A stretch of 64,000 nucleotides of DNA from positions 6,820,001 through 6,884,000 of the forward strand of contig OX637345.1 of the NCBI GenBank assembly GCA_951799405.1, written 5' to 3'. Shown here in pieces: positions 31,125 to 42,329 of the stretch. Made by a program: the position numbers and the translations under genes. The stretch comes from Agapetus fuscipes. Taxonomy: Eukaryota; Arthropoda; Insecta; Trichoptera; Glossosomatidae. A model generated the notes under the pieces. The model ran no database searches. It was not told the DNA's origin and saw only the letters and a list, made by a program, of their open reading frames with translations. Numbering within the stretch: position 1 is the first letter of the stretch; each line of letters begins with the position of its first letter.

Positions 31125-31385
31125 AACAGCCCTGGGGTGGCCTTGGCTGAATCCAGGATTCTCCTCCACTCCCGCCTGTCACTCACCTTTTTTCTTCACC
31201 TACATATGTCTGTCTTGGCTGCATTTGCGTTGATACCGTCCATCCATCGCAGTTTTATCCTTCCTGGTCTCCTTCGGCCTTGTGGTGCTGAGAGTGTTAG
31301 GCGCTTCATGGGCTTGACATCGTCCATTCTAATTATAAGACAAGTCCACTTCAGGCTCCTTACTTTGATATTCTTACAATAAGTC
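31125..31385 (-). pseudogene. LINE C-terminal fragment
   Basis: Minus strand: DDVKPMKRLTLSAPQGRRRP, then RIKLRWMDGINANAAK, and in another frame EWRRILDSAKA. GRRRPGRxxxRWxDxI and EWRRIL are standard C-terminal motifs of insect LINE polyproteins. It ends about 50 bp before the second unc-4 exon. Confidence 0.65.
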
Positions 31386-31437
31386 CCATAAAATTCTGCA
31401 AATTTCTAATGACATTGTTTGTTTCTTTTGTCTCCAG

Positions 31438-31577
31438 GTTTGGTTCCAGAACCGAAGAGCCAAATGGAGAAAGAAGGAGCACACAAAGAAGGGACCTGGC
31501 CGGCCGGCTCACAATGCCCATCCTCAGTCATGTTCTGGGGAGCCCATACCCCCTAGTGAACTCAAGGCAAGAGAAAG
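31438..31577 (+). CDS. unc-4: unc-4 homeobox, exon with homeodomain residues 47-60
   Basis: It encodes VWFQNRRAKWRKKE, the C-terminal part of helix 3 (Q50, N51 and R53 are present), then HTKKGPGRPAHNAHP and CSGEPIPPSELKARE. The GPGRPAHN block after the homeodomain is diagnostic for Unc-4/Uncx. The acceptor is TTTTGTCTCCAG and the donor GTGAGA at 31578; the exon ends with two bases of an Arg codon (phase 2). It joins in frame to 4407-4576 and to 32946-33468, which supports all three calls. Confidence 0.96.
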
Positions 31578-31589
31578 GTGAGATTTTAA

Positions 31590-31835
31590 TTTCTTATTCC
31601 GTGCCCTTAATGCTTGCATGTCTTATCTCCATCACATGAGCAATGTTTGTATGTGTACTGGACCAATGTGTCTTATGAAAACTGGAAATTGATTTTAAAA
31701 ATATCTACAACTGTCATATTATCGTGGTTTACCTTTTTTATTAGCTCAGATTGTGTAGAATGTGATTCTTAAGACAATGCCATTGAAAGGTCATCTGTGA
31801 ATCAAATGGTAGAAAAGCCAAACATCCACTGGAAC
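31590..31835 (+). repeat. Repeat F, copy 1
   Basis: CATCACATGAGCAATGTTTG, then ATGTGTACTGGACCAATGTG, and ACAATGCCATTGAAAGGTC. Also present at 37168-37425 and, split, at 47440-48195. No coding or RNA-gene signature. Confidence 0.75.
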
Positions 31836-31849
31836 GCCGTTGAAGATGG

Positions 31850-31990
31850 TTATTCACTTCTCCAACTAGCAGACAAGTCTATGTTTGTGGTCACACATGC
31901 TGCATGTAAAGGTTGCCTATAAAATATCCAAATCTCAAAAGAGCATAAACACGGCAACGCTTGAGATGTTTTCCTGAAACAGCGAAGTTA
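31850..31990 (-). repeat. C-element fragment, decayed
   Basis: AACTAGCAGACAAGTCTATG, CACACATGCTGCATGT, TTTCCTGAAACAGCG. Confidence 0.55.
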
Positions 31991-32252
31991 TTTTAGATTT
32001 TAATTGATTGTTTGTTAATGAAGAACAATAAATTGGCACAGACAGTGATGATTGGAAAATGTGCATTTATATTTGTACAAATCGTATTTTCACCCATTCA
32101 GAAACCTCCATTAGAGGTGCTTTTAATAAACTTAGTACAGTCTTACAAATGGCCGTAAAGAAAAACTAGAAAAACAGCAAATGAGGAATGATTATTATGG
32201 ATTTAGTCATAACAGGAATTTAGGAAACCCTTTTTCTTATTGTTATTTAAAA

Positions 32253-32367
32253 TCAATGCCCTGTTGTTAAACGGAAATCATCCTCTTGAGAAGTAGAGCA
32301 CCAGCTATCTCTCCATCTCTTAGCGGTGTTCCTTGCAGGCGATGTCCAACAGGTACACTTACTACCA
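32253..32367 (-). pseudogene. LINE C-terminal fragment
   Basis: The minus-strand reading KRWRDSWCSTSQEDDFRL fits the RWxDxW region of a LINE C-terminus. It is cut by the SINE-A insertion. Confidence 0.35.
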
Positions 32368-32690
32368 TTCTTGGACCGGTCCGTAGTCCAGTGGTAACAC
32401 TTCGGACTCGTAAATGGAAGGTTGTGGATTCGAATCCCGGCGGAGCACAAAAATATACTATTCATATTTCAAAATGTGCTCTTCGCTAGGTTGAAAAACT
32501 CATAAACCTTTACCAAACACCGGTCACTGAAAGGTCCATCCAACCTTACAACAACTGGGTCTTGCTTGAGAATTGGCGCTTTCTACAGCGACGACCACAT
32601 TGGCTTGCAGAGGGCTCTTGAGGTGTGAGACACACAAAAACAGCGCTCACCAAATAAATCATCCTAATATTATTATTATTATACTGTGGG
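32368..32690 (+). repeat. SINE-A, full length
   Basis: GGACCGGTCCGTAGTCCAGTG head, GGATTCGAATCCCGGCGG B-box region, CTACAGCGACGACCA, CAGCGCTCACCAAATAAATC, and a TATTATTATTAT tail. It is the best-preserved copy and lies in the second unc-4 intron. Confidence 0.92.
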
Positions 32691-32945
32691 CAGCCACGTG
32701 GGGGATTCTCCAACTGTCCATCCTATCTACGTGGCTTGTCTGGTTTCGCCGCCTCTTTCTGCTCTATTTCCGAGGCTTAGCTTCGGTTTCTGAGAGCTTC
32801 GGGGATTTTTACAGGCAGATCATTTTCCTCAATAACCCTCCTCCATTGGGATCCAAGGTTCTGACCGGCAAGCGGCGGAGCTACATTCCCGCCTCAAACC
32901 TTACGATGATTTTAAATAAAACAAGGATCTTTTTTCTGTCCACAG

Positions 32946-33468
32946 AGCACGAAGGAGGAAGAAACTAGCCAAAGCCTTGGACCGGCAAGCCAGAAAACTC
33001 CGGGCAAAAGGCATCGCGGTTGACTTGGAAGCACTGCGACAAGAGTACTTAGCTCAACACCGGCACACAGGAGCAATGTCAGACTCTGAACCAGGAGACG
33101 ACAACGAAGACTGCATGATAGATGTGGTTGGCGGAGACTCTGACGATGATTCAGGACCTGAAGACTTCTCAATAAGGTCAAGACTCAACATGACGTCAAG
33201 CCACAACTCAGATAGCTCTGCTTCAGACGTCCAGAGCACAAGAAATTACAGTCCATCTCCTGCAAAGATGCATGCTGCAGCTACAAACTTCCTGGCCAGC
33301 TCTTTCAGTTCTGCTGCAGCAGCCAGGTTTGATTTTGGGATGCAGCGAGGGGTCTCTTTGGATCTGACTGCTGGAAGTGGCCTTCAGATGCCGATCAGCG
33401 ACCCCAATAAGATAACTGTAAATAGGAAGCATAACCCTTTTAGTATAGAGTCACTTTTGAACACGTGA
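32946..33468 (+). CDS. unc-4: unc-4 homeobox, last coding exon
   Basis: It starts after TTTTTTCTGTCCACAG by completing an Arg codon. The start reads ARRRKKLAKALDRQARKL and VDLEALRQEYLAQH, conserved downstream of the homeodomain in insect Unc-4. An acidic stretch follows (DSEPGDDNEDCMIDVV, GGDSDDDSGPEDF), then a Ser-rich region and alanine run. The C-terminus NPFSIESLLNT fits the eh1 motif, the Groucho contact used by Unc-4 repressors. The stop TGA is at 33466-33468. Candidate poly(A) signals are AATAAA at 34027, 34125 and 34194; the 3' end is not determined, and a SINE-B lies before them. Confidence 0.94.
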
Positions 33469-33597
33469 ATGTTGTATTTTGTGTGGTAGTTTTTTATTTG
33501 AGGGAAGGTTTTTCAATTGCTCGATAATGATCTTTTTTGTGTACCGACTTCTTGAAAAGAACAATGGAACAACATGTCTTAACTCGGAGTGTAACTA

Positions 33598-33920
33598 TAA
33601 TTATCTCAGTTGGTAGAGTGCTTGCATTCCATACCGAGAGCTCGGGTTCGAATCCTACCGAGGGTGTGAGAAATGATTTCCCGTTTCCGTGTTCATTTCA
33701 AACTCAAAACAAAATACCGGCAAGGTTTACTCAGCCTTCGCAAAAAATGAAAACCAGCCTCCTCGGAAGCTGGGAAACCCCCACTTTAACTGAAATGGTT
33801 GGCCAGCCCCTTTATCTGTAAAAAAAATTGGTTCTACTCGCCACATGCGAAACCCTTCGGGGACTACGTGGCAAGAAGTAACACTATATGTGTAGCTTAG
33901 TTGCGTTGCGTTGCTGACAT
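33598..33920 (+). repeat. SINE-B, near full length
   Basis: CTCAGTTGGTAGAGTGC, GGGTTCGAATCCTACCGAG, CTCGGAAGCTGGGAAACCCC, and ACACTATATGTGTAGC end. It probably lies in the unc-4 3' UTR or just downstream. Confidence 0.88.
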
Positions 33921-34974
33921 GACTCCAATGTATTAAAATTTGAATGATTGTGTGAGGGTACATAATCCTGTTGTCCATAAAAATACTTATTTTTCTTGAC
34001 AGAAAAAAACAAATGTCACATACATAAATAAAAAAAAACAAGAACATTAATGGTTCTTAAATATTTATCTTTAAACTTATCATTACGGATTATTCGGCAA
34101 CTGAAAAAACAGACCTGTGATGTAAATAAATAATTTACTATTATTTTGTAGCAGAAATCTTAAAAGAAAAACTAAAATTATTTACAAGTATTCAATAAAA
34201 TGCGTTTTAATTTAAATGCATTTTGAATTACCTCTTACATTTTTTTTTGTAATGATTTTCATTTAATCATATATTTTTTTCATTTTTCTAGTCAAAATTA
34301 TTACAAAAACAAAACTAAAATCATACACCCAATTCTTTATTTTTTTATTCAAATAAAGGCATTATTTTGTGTTATCAAATTAAATTTCAAGGGATTTTAT
34401 TTGGAACGAAAAAATATACACCAATTAAAATGAAATTAACTTTATCACAACATTTTTAAATTTGACAACAAAACAATTATTGAAATATGAAGCTGGATTT
34501 GTTGTTACTTATCTATCAAATATCATTCAAATTCAAATTTTTAGCCAATTTAAAACCAGATATTTTTTTTAATGAATTATTTTTCCTTTAATTTTTTTTT
34601 TTATTTAAATTCATAAGCCGTAATTTTTTGATTGAGCATTTAAAAAACGATCTAATGTAATCATACAATTATTCTGAAAAAAAATTACCATATGATTAAA
34701 AAGTTTCAAATTAAAAGAAAATCACAATTAAGCTTGTTTTTCATTCTGTATGAAAAAAAATATCCGTAGAAAAAAAATATATACCTACATATTTATTAAA
34801 TAATATTTAAACCTTCATGTTTTACATGTACTTAGAGGGAGGGCTTTGGGGAATTACCCCTTAAAATACGAGTAACTACCACTTGAGCCCGCAAACCGGA
34901 AAGCACGGTCCCCAAAATTATTGCGTGTCTGACGTTGTAACTGGACCATGTTGTCATGTTATCAAAAGGACCCA
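33921..34974. other. Extremely AT-rich DNA downstream of unc-4
   Basis: Long T and A runs, with several AATAAA sites. No repeat family or ORF of note. Confidence 0.5.
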
Positions 34975-35100
34975 GAACACATGAACACTGCAAATCACAC
35001 CGCGTTTCCCTGAAACAAGGGTGAATTGGCTAAAGTGAACTTGTTATTTTACTGTATGGATAGTCAACTTTATACCAATCTGGAAATCAAGGAATTTATC
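34975..35100 (-). repeat. C-element fragment
   Basis: TTTCCCTGAAACAAGGGTG to ACTGTATGGATAGTCAAC and GGAAATCAAGGAA. Confidence 0.65.
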
Positions 35101-35109
35101 ATAACAAAT

Positions 35110-36465
35110 TATGAACAATATACATAAGGTATTTGATTTTAGATTTCCCTGTCTAGTAAATCCTGAATATTTCGAAAGTCGTGTATTTATTGTACTCCAA
35201 AAATAAAAAAAAAACCTGTTTCTTTCCTCTTGTATTTAATATTTTAGAATTTGCAATTTCCATTTTACTTTCCATTCTTATAATTATAAAAAAATGTGAA
35301 TGTACCCATGTAAATAGTGTTTTTGACGGAAGAAAAACGCTTAAAAAATCTCAAAATTCATAAGTTCTGAAAAAAAAAAATTTTTCATTTAAAAAAAAAC
35401 ACTTAGTTCATTGTACCTCTCATATTTTGACGTTTGTATATTTTTTGGAAACTTAGAGCGACAATAATCTAAGTTACACTTTTTTAAATATAATTTTCGA
35501 ATTAGATCTCCTTTGCTCTTTACGAAACCATCCCATTTGTGAAAAAAATGTGTTCATAGTTTTTTATTTTTTTTCTTTTAATTTTTTTTTATTTTTTGTT
35601 TTTCGCGCTTCTATTGTACAAATGTTAATAATCGATTTAAATGTTTTAGGATAAAAATGTAGAGAGTGAATTCCTAGAAAATGTAAAAAATAAAATAATT
35701 AATACGAGTAGTTATTTTTTCTCATTTACTTATTTTCTCGACATTTCAGAAAAAGACTTTAAAGATAACAAACTGTTTTTATTTCCTTATTCAAAATGGT
35801 TCTTACATTCAAGATATTTTATTTAACTCGATATTTTTTTTGTAATTTAGAGATTATTAAATTACAAAAAAAAACTCATACAAAATGTGTAGGAGTATGA
35901 GTTGATATTTTTTTTTGTAATTGGCGGACGAGTGCAATATATTATACTATTTATATTATATTCTTTTTGTCATTTTTTATTCAAAATAATGACTTTATAA
36001 AAGTTTTAAAAAAAATCTAATGGACTTAGCACAAATTTGTTTTTTTTATCATCGGGAAAACTTTTATGGTACTACGATCCTTGGCAGCCAACAACAAAAT
36101 GTTTGTTTTCCTTTTCCCAAGCAACCCGCTTGTGTAACATCTCCATTAGGTTGTCCATGCAATTTGTGCCGAATCCATTCTTCAAAAAGTCAATAATAAA
36201 GAAAGATGTCAGTTTTTTTCAATACAAAATATTTTTTTATCTTTTTTTTTTTTCTATCAAATTTAATATTTTTTAGTTCTTCAAAAATGAATTAAATGCA
36301 GAAATATCATTGTATAAAGTAGAACTTAAGGTCGTTCGATACATTTAAGACTTTAATATAGTAATTTATTTAATTATATAAATATATATATAAACCTACC
36401 TGGTACAGTATCTATAGCCCCTTGCCATGAGAAAAAATCTTCATATTAAAATATATAACATTTTT
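35110..36465. other. Extremely AT-rich DNA
   Basis: Poly-A and poly-T rich throughout; nothing recognised. Confidence 0.5.
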
Positions 36466-36650
36466 TTTATCTATAATCTAAGTTGCAAAAATATTTGGAT
36501 ACTTGAAATACTTACAATGTTATTACAAAATAATCCAAATCTAAAATGAGCATAAACGCCGCAACTCATTGTCACCCTTCCCTGAAATAGGGACATTTTT
36601 CACAGTATGGGTGGTCAGTCTTATACCAACATATAAGTCAAGGAACAATA
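36466..36650 (-). repeat. C-element with deletion
   Basis: CTATAATCTAAGTTGCAAAA to ATACCAACATATAAGTCAAG; middle shortened. Confidence 0.75.
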
Positions 36651-37092
36651 CAGGTTTAAAATCATTTTGGATTTTCCCAAAGCCTCAATTACATGATTGC
36701 AATGTTGAATAGTCAATAATAATATTTTGTAAACAATTACACATGATGAAGATATTTTTTATTTGAATATTTCTTTTATCTGATCAAGCCATTTTTTTTC
36801 TAGACTTCCCTATCTCCAATTGTTCTTATTGTTATATATTTTAGTATGAAAGAAAACAACTTAAAATATGATTTATATAAGTGTGAAAAAGCATTTTTTG
36901 AACTGTGAAAAAATGAATAAATACCTAAATAATAATTATTGCATAATAGACCTACAAAAGACAAACAATACTAGAGATAGATTAAAAATGTAGAAAAAAA
37001 TATAGAACCTAATGATTAATACTATTTATTAAATGAAAATATTTGAAAAAAAATGTATTTCGATTTTTATTTTTGATATCCTTCTCCTAAGT
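36651..37092. other. AT-rich DNA
   Basis: Nothing recognised. Confidence 0.45.
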
Positions 37093-37425
37093 CACACCTC
37101 AAGAACCCTCTGCAAGCTTGGCAATTGCATTGGAAAGCGCCAATACTCGAGAAAGATTCTAAATGAGGCTCGATAGACATTTCTTCCTTTTAGTGCTTGT
37201 TTGTCTTATCACCATCAGAGGTAATTTTTTAGCAATGTTTGTATGTGTACTGGACCAATGTGTTTTACGAAAACTAGAAATTTATTTTTAAATCATTTAA
37301 AAAGCAGCTCTCACATTATCGTGTTTAACGTTTTTTTCTGAAATTATATTGTGTAAAATCCTATTCTTAAAACAACTTCATTGAAAGGTCACCCTTGAAT
37401 CAAATTGTAGATAAGCCAAACAAGC
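37093..37425. repeat. SINE-A fragment (minus) and repeat F copy 2 (plus)
   Basis: 37093-37165 carries reversed SINE-A pieces (CACACCTCAAGAACCCTC, AAAGCGCCAATACTC). 37168-37425 matches repeat F (GCAATGTTTGTATGTGTACT, CATTGAAAGGTCACCC). Confidence 0.65.
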
Positions 37426-37789
37426 ATTGGGGGGATGATTCGAAGACAGGTCTTAGGTAAAAGCAGATGAACATTTCAACCAAGTAAAAAGCATTTTTTT
37501 TTCAATTTAATGAAATTTTCTTTTGTGCTTTGTTGGGAATCGAACCCACTACCTTTCGATTAGGAGTTTCGAAGAATGAAAAAAACTGCCTGCTTCTACT
37601 TATCATGCAAGGAAAAACTTAGTAGATAAGGACTCAAGGACCCTAAAGAACATCGTGAAAGAAGGACCCACACCAATGATTTAATAAAAAAATGCGAAAT
37701 CCCTATTTGGAGCTTCAGCATCTGAAAAGAAAACAATTTATGTAAGTATGTACCTACCTTCTGAAGAAGATAAAATTAACTTCCTTTAT

Positions 37790-38052
37790 TTTCACAGAAC
37801 CTATTTATTTCACAGGTAAGGGGGCCAGCCTTACCTACGCCAGTCACTTCACTTGAAGTGGGGTTTTCCTGCTTCCGAACGGGTTGCTCCCATTTTCAGT
37901 GAAGGCTAAATAAACCTTGCCGGTATTTTAATTTTATGTACGAAATAAATACAGAGAGTAGAAATCATTTCTAACATCCACTAAAGGGATTGAACCGTAG
38001 CCCTCTGGCATAGAATGCAAACATTCTACCATTTAAGCTATCGGTCGACTAA
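37790..38052 (-). repeat. SINE-B
   Basis: The plus strand reads CTATTTATTTCACAG then GTAAGGGGGCC. The head GTCGACCGATAGC lies at the right end. Degenerate tRNA-like heads lie nearby at 37530-37575 and 38060-38130. Confidence 0.8.
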
Positions 38053-38424
38053 GAACTTAAAAAAAACTGTACTAGAATTCGAACCACGTAATACGTATGC
38101 CGAAACCATTGTTATATTCGTACAGTAACGTCAACGGCTTAATTGACAGTCCCACTCTGTTGGAGAACTACAGGTTGTATGTGTCTGACGAATATACTCG
38201 AGGGCGAGGACATGATTGATTGCATGTATCGAAAAGCCGTACTGTGACTCGGAGTATAAAGCTTTTAAATAAGTCCAATATAGACTTTTTGAGTGTAATT
38301 TATTAAGATTTAAATATCTTGCAGTAGAGTTCTTCCCAGCGTGTTGATAGCTGTGAGAGTGCACTGTAATTAAGGTAACCTGTTGTGCATAATTAAAAAA
38401 AAAGTGCCAGAAGGACCTTCAGCA

Positions 38425-38745
38425 CATTCGTAGAGTTCAAGAGACTCTAGGGGTCTATGACACTTGTTGTAGTGCCGCAGAGGTGTTGGTGATGTTGGTG
38501 GCAGTTGATGTCCTGATCAGGTTGCAGGGCCGTTAGCTGCGCAGTGCTGTGGTGTGCGTTGCGTTGCGTGTTACGTTGCTTTGTTTTGAGACAATGAGAG
38601 GAAATAGCGATTGATGTTGGTTTTGAAAAGGACAAGGTTAAATTGGGGTGGAAACACAGATACCGGTAACTCATTCCATAAGCGAGCAGTCTAGCAAAGG
38701 AATGTACGCTCATACAAAACCTTTTTTTTTGTGGTAGAAGGTCTT
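38425..38745 (-). pseudogene. LINE 3' end
   Basis: Minus-strand reading WNELPVSVFPPQFNLVLFK, then NRYFLSLSQNKAT and a stop, the ORF2 C-terminus of a CR1/Jockey-like LINE. The shared 3' UTR follows (GCACTACAACAAGTGTCATA, GACCCCTAGAGTC). Confidence 0.7.
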
Positions 38746-38810
38746 CAACTAAAGCATGATACAAACCAGGGACCCTTTGCTATTAAGTGCATTCGCAATT
38801 TTTGCACGCT

Positions 38811-38908
38811 TTTTGCGGCCAGCGCGTGTCGTGCTGAGCGTGCTGAGCGTGCTGGGCGTGCCCGACGTGCCCGCGGTTCTCGTCCCTTTCGCGCATGCGC
38901 ACCGCAAA
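38811..38908. repeat. GC-rich hairpin block with a 9-bp minisatellite
   Basis: GTGCTGAGC is repeated three times (third degenerate) at 38829-38855 inside a GC-rich patch bounded by TTTTGCGG and CCGCAAAA. This is atypical of the AT-rich surroundings and may be a small MITE. Confidence 0.5.
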
Positions 38909-38983
38909 ACAAAACAGATTCGTCTCAATGGGAAGCTTTGTCTTGAGTGATGCCGTCTCCCAGTGATCCTCAAGCTGTGGGAA

Positions 38984-39350
38984 CAATAATATTAGGATGA
39001 TTTAATTGTTGAGAGCCTTTTGTTTTTGTTGTAAATCACACCTCAAGAACTCTGACCTCAAGAAAGTTGCAGAGCGTATGTACCTACATTTCAGGTTCTG
39101 TTTTTGAATTGTAATTACACATGCAGCATTTGTAGGCGCGAACTTACACGTGGCTGTTTGTGGTTCTACTTACATTTAATATGAATTTTAAATGTTTACG
39201 TATCTTTACAACTAAGATTACAGATTATTATAGATCCAAAGTTGAGGATTTGATTTCTTTCCGGAGCTATTCTCAATCAGCAAAGGTATGGCTCATCCGC
39301 AGTATACAGTGAATTTTCCATACAAAAAAGCGATGACCCGTAGATCTGCC
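38984..39350. repeat. SINE-A 3' end (minus), C-element part (plus) and a small repeat
   Basis: 38984-39060: AATATTAGGATGATTTAAT, CACACCTCAAGAACTC. 39058-39235: AAAGTTGCAGAGCGTATG to TTTACAACTAAGATTACAG with hairpin GTAGG/CTTAC, an intermediate pairing. 39262-39350: the CAGCAAAGGTATGGCTCATC repeat. Confidence 0.7.
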
Positions 39351-39587
39351 ATGGAACAAATGCTTTCTACATATCACTATTAGCCTCCACAGTTTGGGCA
39401 TTATTAGATCTTGAACCATGTCCAAAATGCGACATGAAATTCGCTTTAAAATTTTTAAGATTTTTGATGAAATCGCGCGCAAGTCTCCACAGTTTGGTGC
39501 TGTTTGCCCGCCAAGTCTCCGAGCTTTTATGGAGTGGCTGCCCGAGGGCGTGCATAACACTTCCCGCTAACCTGTTTTATGACGCGG

Positions 39588-40600
39588 CACTAATCCCAGT
39601 CACCTTTGTGGCGACCAGACCCGCCCTGACGTCTCAATCCACCAACACTCCCACACTGTCTCGTACCCACTAAACATCTGGCGAGGGGAAACGAAGTTCT
39701 TCGTGTAGTTTGTTCCCATCTTCATCTAGACACTCGGATTTTAGACAAATCTTTTGCAAATCTTCCAGCCAACCCCTTGTAGTTCTTATTTTTTGTTACA
39801 TTTTCCAAATGTATGAGTTTTCTGTTTTGCCGATCGATAGCTCAGTTGGTACTAATTCCAGTACCATTTGTGGTAATCAGACCGACCCTGAAGTCTCAAT
39901 CCACCATCATTCCCACATTGCTATACTGCATCACACCTACAAAGCTACAAAATATCTAGCAAGGTGAAACGAAGTTCTTCGTGTATTTTGTTCCCAACTT
40001 CATCTAAACACTCGGATTTTGGACAAATCTTTTGAAAATCTTCCAGCCAACCCTCCGGATTTCTTATTTTTTGTTAAATTTGCCAAATGTGTCAGTTGGT
40101 GCTGATTCCAGTACCCTTTGTGGTGACCAGACCCTTCACCAACTAGATTTTTTAACTCACTAACACTCCCACACTCGTATACATCGTATCTATAAAGCCA
40201 CAAAACATCTGGCGAAATGAAATGAGATTTCTCGTGTATTTTTTGCCCATCTTTATCTATACACTCAGATCTTGAACAAATCTTTTAAAAATCTTCCAGT
40301 CAACCCCATGGATTTCTTATTTTATGTTTAATTTGCCAAATGTGTGAGCTTATGTTTTGCCCATCGATAGCTCAGTTGGCGCTAATTAAAGTACCCTTTG
40401 TGGTGACCACACCAGCCCTGAAGTCTCAATCCACCAAAACTCCCACACTCCTATACTCAATCGTACCAACAAAACTACAAAAAAATCTGGCGAAATGGAA
40501 TCAAATTCTTCGTGTATTTCCCTCTAATTTTCTTTTTGAAAACTTTGCCAAATATGTGAGTTTTCTGTTTTTCCAGTCGATGTTCAGTTCACAGAATTGA
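39588..40600 (+). repeat. Tandem array, four units of 250-280 bp with tRNA-like heads
   Basis: The phrase CTAATTCCAGTACC (with variants) recurs at 39590, 39851, 40101 and 40381. Each unit has CACTCCCACACT, TCTGGCGAA, TTCTTCGTGTAT and CAAATCTTTT. Two unit junctions keep ATCGATAGCTCAGTTGG, an A-box-like tRNA head. This appears to be a tandemly amplified tRNA-derived SINE unrelated in body to SINE-A and SINE-B. Confidence 0.8.
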
Positions 40601-40720
40601 AGCGTTCGAGATGTGTGTCTACCAAAAAATGCTTCGGATCTTTTAGTGTAATCGGGTCACCAATGAAAAAGTCCTCCGACGTAGGCGCACCACAAAGGAA
40701 CTTCTGTCAACCAAAATAAT
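40600..40720 (+). pseudogene. LINE C-terminal fragment
   Basis: Reading FEMCVYQKMLRIF, a stop, then NRVTNEKVLRRRRTTKELL, the FExWxYRRML and TNEEVL region of an RTE-like LINE. It resembles 60340-60665. Confidence 0.55.
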
Positions 40721-41125
40721 AACAAAAATCAACTGACAGTATTTAAATCAGTTTGTAACACGTAAAAAAATTAAGCTTTTCTGAATTGAGTTTATTGAAG
40801 TTTGATTTTTTTTCACAATTTTGCTTACATTAAAAAAAAATTCAATTCTTTGAGCACAATATGCATTTTTCAAACATTAAACAATAAATTTCAATAATGT
40901 ACAGTAATGCATAACAATTAAGCCATTGTGACCGCAATGCGCATAACTTTGCATATTCGTTGTTGTGAGCGCAATTCAGCAAAATGCATACACATGCTGC
41001 ATGCTAATTATATTAAAATAATTTCAAATAACGACATCGTACAACTAAAAGCGACAAAGTGGGTTTTGACATAAGAATAAGGTTATTGACTATTCGATAT
41101 TGTTCAAATTTTTATTTTATTTGAT
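40721..41125. other. AT-rich DNA
   Basis: Nothing recognised; it includes a few ATGCATA and TGCGCAT words. Confidence 0.4.
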
Positions 41126-41129
41126 TAGG

Positions 41130-41380
41130 TTTGACTTATAGGTTGGTATGCGGCTGACTAACCATGGTGAAGAAAAAATTCACTTTGCCAACGTCAACCA
41201 TGTTTCAGGGAAGGACGGCAAGCGTTGCAGGGTGTATGCCCATTTGAGATTTGTGTTTTTATGTTGTAGGTTAACATGCGGCATGTGCAAGCGCGAACTT
41301 GTACGTGTCTGTTTGTCAGAATGCATATTATAATTTGAATTCTCAATGTTACATATCTTTGCAACTTAGATTAGATTAGG
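41130..41380 (+). repeat. C-element, GCAAG/CTTGT hairpin subfamily
   Basis: GACTTATAGGTTGGTATGCGG to CTTTGCAACTTAGATTAG. The stem has the same paired change as the copy at 28597-28828. Confidence 0.88.
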
Positions 41381-41384
41381 TTTT

Positions 41385-41600
41385 ATAAGGTTTTCAGTTA
41401 AAACAGGCGAACACCGCGCTTGGCAGAAACCAGAGCCAAATGTCGGATTGAAGAGCCAGTAAGAAGAGTAACAACTATGTTTGGTGAGCGTGCAATTGCA
41501 GTTGCTGGTCCTATAGCCTGGAACAACCTGCCTCATCATGTGAGAGAGTAGAGGACCATAAGAAATTTTGAAATGCACTGAAGACAAGAAAATGTAAGCT
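41385..41600 (+). pseudogene. LINE C-terminal fragment
   Basis: Reading EEPVRRVTTMFGERAIAVAG, then PIAWNNLPHHVRE and a stop. This is the conserved C-terminal segment of CR1/Jockey-like ORF2. Confidence 0.7.
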
Positions 41601-41849
41601 GTGGATGAGCTATGGTTTTCTGTTTGAGAATAAAACCGATAGTTTTCAATTTTAATTTGGTCAGATGGTCACTTTTGCTATACGGCGTACATATTTTTTG
41701 CATCAACGAATTTGCAGCGTTTATGACCATGTAACGTGCAATTAAAAATATCGCGAAATATAATACCTACAATAAAAAAGCCGAAAACAATCGATGAAAA
41801 ACTTCATGGTAAATTTAACAAAACAAATTTTGTGCAACGATAATTTTTG

Positions 41850-42325
41850 ACCGGTTTTAGTCTAGTGGTTGACGCCTTGGACTTGATATGAAAAAGTGCT
41901 TACATGAGAACAAAAAGAAAAGGAAATTTTAAAAATATGATTTTCCTAAGTTTAAAATTTATACGTCTTTCCCAATGAATGATGACCAAAGGTCTATCCG
42001 GCCTTACAAATCCGGTGGAAATCTCAATTGAAAAAAAAAACTTTCCACACCGAGGGCTAGGGTTCAATCCCATCGAAGGTATCAGAAATAATTTCCCGTA
42101 TAGGTTTTTATTTCAAACCCAAAATCAAAATACTGGCAAAGCTTAGTCAGCCTTCAATAGAAATGAAAACCAGCCCCCTCAAGAGGTCGGAAACCCTATT
42201 TTAGCTAGTTGGAGTAAGGACGGTCTCTTTATCTTTAAAAATAAATTGTTTCCACTCGTCACATGCAATACCTTCGGAAACAACGTGGTAAGAAGTGAAA
42301 CTATAGATACAGTTTAGTTATGTTT
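41850..42325 (+). repeat. SINE-A remnant followed by SINE-B
   Basis: 41850-42020: TGACCGGTTTTAGTCTAGTGG head, AAAGGTCTATCCGGCC. 42040-42325: GGGCTAGGGTTCAATCCC, CTCAAGAGGTCGGAAACCC, and a TAGTTATG end. Confidence 0.65.
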
Positions 42326-42329
42326 TTTT

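Larger units (their letters stand above)
4577..31437 (+). other. unc-4: unc-4 intron, 26.9 kb, filled with nested repeats
   Basis: It is bounded by GTGAGT at 4577 and TCTTTTGTCTCCAG at 31437. It is phase 0 and falls within the recognition helix region of the homeodomain (46/47). It contains LINE, PLE-like, foldback-like, MITE, SINE-A, SINE-B and C-element insertions in both orientations, listed separately. No unrelated host gene was recognised in it. Confidence 0.9.

Noticed and set aside
32977..33468. Independent gene starting at a TTG codon
   Set aside because: The frame continues upstream to the splice acceptor at 32945 and joins unc-4 in phase; it is the last unc-4 exon.
38731..38986. 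Several overlapping frames on both strands
   Set aside because: They arise from the GC-rich minisatellite and the adjacent LINE end.
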